Origin: Pleodorina starrii
Taxonomy: Eukaryota > Chlorophyta > Chlorophyceae > Chlamydomonadales > Volvocaceae
DNA: 64,000 nucleotides
Direction of reading: 5' to 3'
Assembly: GCA_030267565.1 (NCBI GenBank)
Contig: BRXU01000033.1
Location: 1,047,001 to 1,111,000 of the forward strand
Below are positions 59,661 to 64,000 of the stretch, one piece after another. The first letter of the stretch is position 1, and each line of letters starts with the position of its first letter. The translations under genes were made by a program, and so were the position numbers. Below the pieces are notes generated by a model that was not told where the DNA came from, searched no databases, and worked only from the letters and a program-made list of their open reading frames with translations.

Positions 59661-61903
59661 ATGGAAGCCGCTGGTGCCGGAGGTGAAGCTCGTCGTCCGG
59701 GCTCGTCGAGGGCGGAAACTGTTGCGTCGAGTCTTTTGCCTCCTGCGTGTAACGACCAAGTTCCCAGAGGATCGATACCCGCCACGCCTGGTAAGCCAAA
59801 GAACTCCCCTGCAAATGTTCAGAGCGTACCATCTTAGTTGCGAAGTCGATTGGGACAATAGTCCATCGCAGCACAGCCTGCTAAACTTGGTGGGACCGGG
59901 CGGCCGGATCGATCGATCGGGCCGAACGGCTCACCGGCACCATGGGAGGATCGAGAGCCCTCTTGCCCCAGTCAACGAGCTGTCTGATTATGAGGCTTTC
60001 CGCAGTAAATTCCTCACGCGCGCTGTGCACACGCCGTACGGGCAGAATGATCAACCGTCCAACCGTTGGCTTAACGAGCTTTGACGAACAAACACGCGCA
60101 AACCACCAAATGGAGTAACCAGCAGGAGTAGCTGTTATACCTCCCAGATTATTCTTGCCTGTGCTCATTGTGTAACGCGATCCGTCGCGAGCCCAGGAAC
60201 TCCGAGTCCCCGACACCCCGGCCAGACTTGTAATAGTCGGTTTGAGGGCTTGGGTATGTACGTAGATGTAAACATTTTGTAGCCCATCGTTGGCCCGATA
60301 CAGCTGCTCGAATGCCTAGGAAGGCGGCCAGCAGCTCGAGCAGCTCTTCCGATGAAGACCTTACCGCGTTTCAGTCGGTGGCCGTGACATTTGAGGAGAT
60401 AACAAGTAAACAAAAGGAGGTTGCCGAGCAGGTTTGCGATCATGCGTCAGCGGACAGAACTTGAGCCACGATTCGGGCGCGACACTCTGAGCGGCGGCCG
60501 CTTTCCTTGCAGGCCAAGAAGCGCATAGCGGGATCAAGTACACGCAAACGCAATGTTGAAAAGAAATCCGCGAGAGCAGAAAATGGATTGGGTGCGGGGG
60601 AGGAAAGTGGGGGCGAGGACGACGACGGCCCGATGGACCAACTTGACCCATTTCAACTGAAGGTGCGCGCGTCAAGTGGTCGATTGCGCACAACTTCGGC
60701 ACAACTTCGGCCGAAGGAAGCGGTGTCTGCGCATTCCGTTGCAGCCGTTGTGGGTTGTTAGTTGATCGCAACCAAACCAATGAGTCGCAAGTTCCCTCTT
60801 CAAGAACGCCTTTTTCAGCCCTGTCTCCCCGTGCGCCGGTGCAGAATCCCGATTCGCAACGTTGCCCCGTCGCCGGCCACTACTACGCAAGAATGTAGCA
60901 GAAGACCCGCCTCCGTTCCTCGTCGACTTTTCTGCATCTGCCTCTAATGCCTCTTGCTGGCTCCCGCCGCCTCGCCAGGTGGCTGCCTCCCTGGACTCAA
61001 TGTTGGAGGGGCGGCTGCGACTCAAGGAGCCGGGGCCCAAGAAGCGCCGGCGTGAGGCGCGGGCGGCGGAGCGGGCTGAGAGGGAGGTGGAGGCGGAGCC
61101 GGGCGGCACCTTTCGCTTCTTTGCTCGCGTCAAGGCGGGGGAGCCCGTAGTGCTGCAGCCATACGGTGGGTAGGGGTAAGGGTAGGGGTAAGGGTGAAGC
61201 TAGCCGTGGGTTCCATTCCACGCAGTGTAGCGGTATGGAAAGGAGTGTCATTTCATTCCCGCAGAAGTCACCGCTGCTGCCCCTGCTGTACTGCTGCCTG
61301 GTGAGCCAGCCCAGGCAGCCGTATCCCCACTTCCCGAGCCTCCGCCCCTTCCGCCGCTGCGGTGTCATCTTTGTTTAGCCACACTACCGGCAAGGAAGCA
61401 CCCCCTTGCCCCCTTGCCCTCCCTCCCTCCCAACCCCTAAAGCTGAACCCTCATTGGGCCTCATCCGACCCGGCCCGACCCCGTTGCGTCCGCCCACAGA
61501 GCCGCCCCAGCTGCCCGGCACACCCTTCCCGGAGCTCTTCCGCAGCCGCCGTGAACCGACAGCGGAGGAGGCCGCAGCCGCCCTGCCCGCCCTCGCGGTC
61601 GACGGCGCCGCCCTGATGGCTGCCGCGGCGGCCTCTACTGCCGCTGCAGAAGCAAGAGGGACAGCGGGGGGCACAAGTGGCGGCGGGGGCAGTGATGCAT
61701 CCGCTGCCGCTGCCCTGGCTGGCAGCCCTAAGAAGGGAAAGCAGCAGCCGCAGCAGCAGCAGAAGAAGGAGAAGAAGAAGAAGAAGCAGAAACAGCAGCA
61801 GCTGGGCGAGGGGGTGGTGATTGACCCGCGGGTCTTTGTTCCGCACGATGACCGCATCCGGAGGCTGGTCGGGGCGGGGGTGGGGCCGGGGCTGGCGTGC
61901 TGA
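59661..61903 (+). CDS. Basic, Lys-rich protein, probably nuclear or nucleolar
   Basis: Exons 59661-59790, 60304-60431, 60513-60662, 60979-61165 and 61500-61903 are in phase and give 332 residues. The first exon is less certain; an ATG at 60312 would start a 286-residue form. The sequence has an early Ser run followed by acidic DEDL, a segment VAVTFEEITSKQKEVAEQ, basic AKKRIAG and TRKRN clusters, an acidic GGEDDDGP patch, a helical basic stretch KKRRREARAAERAERE, then TFRFFARVKAGEPVVLQPY, an Ala-rich stretch, a Lys/Gln run (KKEKKKKKQK) and a conserved-looking end, GEGVVIDPRVFVPHDDRIRR. Alternating basic and acidic low complexity is typical of nucleolar ribosome-assembly factors, but no family was identified. 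A possible 36-base in-frame micro-exon lies at about 61264-61299, between a CCCGCAG acceptor and a GTGAGC donor. Confidence 0.7.
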
Positions 61904-62568
61904 GAGACGCGGGGGGGGGTGCCGAGAGGCAGGCGGGGTTGCGTCTTCCCACCACCACCACCACATACACACATTGGGATGCGATGCACTCGGGTCTTAA
62001 GGGTTTATTGGGGCGAAGATGTGCAACCCGCCTCACGACCGCGGTGGCGTGTGGGGGACCCGGCCAGCCGGTTGGGTGGGTTCAGGCGGGGAAGCACGTC
62101 TACATGTGTACCGGCGTAACGGGTACTCTTTCAGAGGGGGGTACCGATTACTGACTCCGGCTCCGAAACTGCCTACCGGTGCCTGCATGGCTGCGTCCGT
62201 ATTCGCCATATTTGACCAGTACCGGAGCTTGTACCAACACTTGGTGACATCGTCCCTGATGGCATCCACCACGTCACCCGCTTCCCTGACGGAGGGTCCA
62301 ACAACGCCCGCCTCGCCCCCGCGCCTATATCACCCGCTGAGCGCCCAAGCGCCTACAGCAAATAGGTCGTACAGATTGCAGAAACATACGCTGCCCCTGC
62401 CCCCGGCAACCTCCAGCCATAATACACGCACTCGCACCAGTCAACAAGTCTTCTTGCAGCACTTCTCCCAGTGCGAACATGCAACTCATCACATCACATC
62501 ATTTGCAGCTACACCATCGCTGCCCTCACCGCCATTCCAACATCACTGCATCACTGCAGCCGCTGCTC
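61904..62568. other. Convergent gene ends
   Basis: Lies between the stop codons of two converging genes. A minus-strand stretch at about 62165-62320 reads openly in two frames, one containing SVGTSSGTGQIWRI, which could be a further 3' exon of the beta-propeller-like gene. Otherwise nothing was recognised. Confidence 0.4.
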
Positions 62569-64000
62569 TCACACAACACATACCATGCTGGGGTGCGAGT
62601 GCTCCCGCGTCGCACTCCAGCGCACCCCCACCCGCACCCCCACCCGCCCGCCCGCCGAGAGACCCCCTCCACCCGCGGAGGAGCCCGCCCCCGCCCCCGC
62701 TCCCGGCCCCGCCGCGTCCCCCTCCCCCTCCCCCCCAGCCACCTCGAGTACCCCCACCCGGCACTCGGCCCCCGAAGGTGCCTTCTCCCGCACCGAGGGG
62801 TCCTCGTGCAGTGTCACGCACAGCAACGGTGGGGGCGCACACGTAGCCGCAGCCACCGCCGCTTCGCTGCTGCTGGCGCCTCCGCCTCCATTTCCGGCGC
62901 TGCCGCCGTTTGGTGCGCGTCCCCTCGGGGCCGGCGGGGCCTGGGGCAGCCAGCACAGGTCCCAGGCCAACATGACCCGCGGGTCGCCCGACTCAGCAGC
63001 ACTGGCGCTGCCGCCTCGCGGCCCACCCGCCCTCCGCCGCCCCGCGGCAGCCCTCCCGCCGGAACCGGAAGCGCCGTCGGAGCCCGGGAGCGCAGCAGCT
63101 GCGGCTTGTGGGGACGTTGACGGCCCGGCTCCCTCGGGCCCCGACTGCGGAAACCTGCCCTGGGGCGTCAGTGGCGGCTGCGATGGCAGTGGCGGCGGCA
63201 GCGGCAGCGGCACAATCCGCAGCACTGTACCCGCCAGCTCCCCCCGCGCCGGCCCCGCCAGCTCAACGATCCCGCTGTCGTACGACGTAACCCACAGACT
63301 GGCCCCGTCGGGGGAGAAGCACAGGCCCGAGGGCCGCCGCAGCACCGCCTCTCCGCGCGTCAAGAAGTAGGGCGCAGGGGGCGGGATTCGAAGCGGGGAC
63401 CCACCGGCGGCTGGCAGGGCGGGATCCTGCTGCGCTGCGATGCCGCCGGGGCCGGGCAGCTGGCCCGCCACCGCTGCGGTTGCGGCGGCGCCCCCAGCAC
63501 CCGCACCCGCACTCGCACTCGCCCCCGGGAGGCAGTCCAGCGGGACACAGAGCACATTGCCGGAAGTGCTCGGTGGCGGCGCTTGCGTGTACGACCGGCT
63601 CTTTGGCACGTCGTACTGCTCGTCCACGGCGCAGTACAAGGCCCGGCCGTCGGGCGCTAGCGCCATGCCCCACCCGACCCAGCCGTCAGCCGCGTCGATT
63701 GTCGCCAGCACGACGCCGTACCCGTACGGCAGCGCGCCGCCGTACCTTGTGTTCCGGAGCCTGGCGGGGGCTGCGTAGCCAGTGTCGCCTCCCTGTCCGG
63801 CCCCTGGCACCCGGGGGCTCCGCAGCCCGATTCGTGTGACGGTACAGTTGACGCAGTTGAGGACGAAGAGGCTGTCCCGGGAGGCGCATATGCCCTCGGG
63901 TGCAGACTGGGCCGCCGAGTCGAAGGTGATGAGGACGCCGAGCGGCAGCAGCGTCGTGCCGTCGAAGGCCACCACGCCCGGGACGCTGTAGCAGCAGGCG
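62569..64000 (-). CDS. Beta-propeller (NHL/SMP-30-like) protein, N-terminus beyond the right edge
   Basis: The minus frame is open from the window edge to a stop at 62569, 476 residues. It contains repeated blade-like segments: PEGICASRDSLFVLNCVN, GWGMALAPDGRALYCAVDEQ, RPSGLCFSPDGASLWVTSYD and a later VMLAWDLCWLPQ / LLCVTLHEDPS pair. The pattern (P-x-G-[ILM]-hydrophobic-x-P-D-G-x-x-L-[WY]-[VC]) is that of NHL or SMP-30/gluconolactonase-type propellers; function is unknown. Blades are separated by Ala/Gly/Pro-rich loops, and the last 60 residues are low complexity, so the true end may come through further splicing at 62.1-62.4 kb. The apparent start at 63975 is a GTG inside an open frame and is not the real start. 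Confidence 0.72.
   Translation of the reverse strand, partial: ACCYSVPGVVAFDGTTLLPLGVLITFDSAAQSAPEGICASRDSLFVLNCVNCTVTRIGLRSPRVPGAGQGGDTGYAAPARLRNTRYGGALPYGYGVVLATIDAADGWVGWGMALAPDGRALYCAVDEQYDVPKSRSYTQAPPPSTSGNVLCVPLDCLPGASASAGAGAGGAAATAAVAGQLPGPGGIAAQQDPALPAAGGSPLRIPPPAPYFLTRGEAVLRRPSGLCFSPDGASLWVTSYDSGIVELAGPARGELAGTVLRIVPLPLPPPLPSQPPLTPQGRFPQSGPEGAGPSTSPQAAAAALPGSDGASGSGGRAAAGRRRAGGPRGGSASAAESGDPRVMLAWDLCWLPQAPPAPRGRAPNGGSAGNGGGGASSSEAAVAAATCAPPPLLCVTLHEDPSVREKAPSGAECRVGVLEVAGGEGEGDAAGPGAGAGAGSSAGGGGLSAGGRVGVRVGVRWSATREHSHPSMVCVV

Noticed and set aside
61165..61196. Telomere-like GGGTAAGGGTAGGGG run
   Set aside because: Short, imperfect and inside an intron just after a splice donor; simple G-rich repeat.

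Overview
The window looks like nuclear DNA of a volvocine green alga (Chlamydomonadales, the Chlamydomonas/Gonium/Volvox group). The evidence is very high GC, genes split by many short introns (GTGAGT/GTGGGT/GTAAG donors, pyrimidine-rich CAG acceptors), C/G-ending codons, long Ala, Gly, Gln and Pro runs inside proteins, and long untranslated G/T-rich tails with occasional TGTAA poly(A) signals. All gene models below were assembled by eye from splice sites and reading phase; in every multi-exon model the exon lengths sum to a whole number of codons.

Layout. 1-2.8 kb: 3' part of a single-pass membrane protein with a Pro-rich ectodomain (+). 5.1-9.2 kb: a bZIP transcription factor with a fungal-Yap-like basic region (+). 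9.2-15.6 kb: gene-poor, microsatellite-rich DNA with one T-depleted, retroelement-like segment. 15.626-33.166 kb: one uninterrupted minisatellite of a 19-bp unit, about 922 full copies, with nested higher-order repeats. 34.2-37.4 kb: an armadillo-repeat protein (+). 42.5-43.5 kb: a small predicted plastid membrane protein (-), head to head with a tubulin-tyrosine-ligase-like enzyme at 43.6-48.7 kb (+). 49.7-57.4 kb: a 2,218-residue AP2-domain transcription factor (+). 59.7-61.9 kb: a basic, Lys-rich probable nuclear protein (+). 62.6-64.0 kb: a beta-propeller-like protein (-) that runs off the right edge.

The genes do not form an obvious pathway. Two are DNA-binding regulators (bZIP, AP2), one probably modifies tubulin, one is an armadillo scaffold and one is probably plastid-bound. 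The outstanding object is the 17.5-kb array. Its 19-bp register is kept with a single net exception (one 13-bp unit), it shows amplification blocks of 43 to 165 units, and its period (19 = 1 mod 3) makes the same 19-residue peptide appear in all three frames of a strand. I regard it as a satellite and not as a gene, but its regularity and structure deserve direct study.
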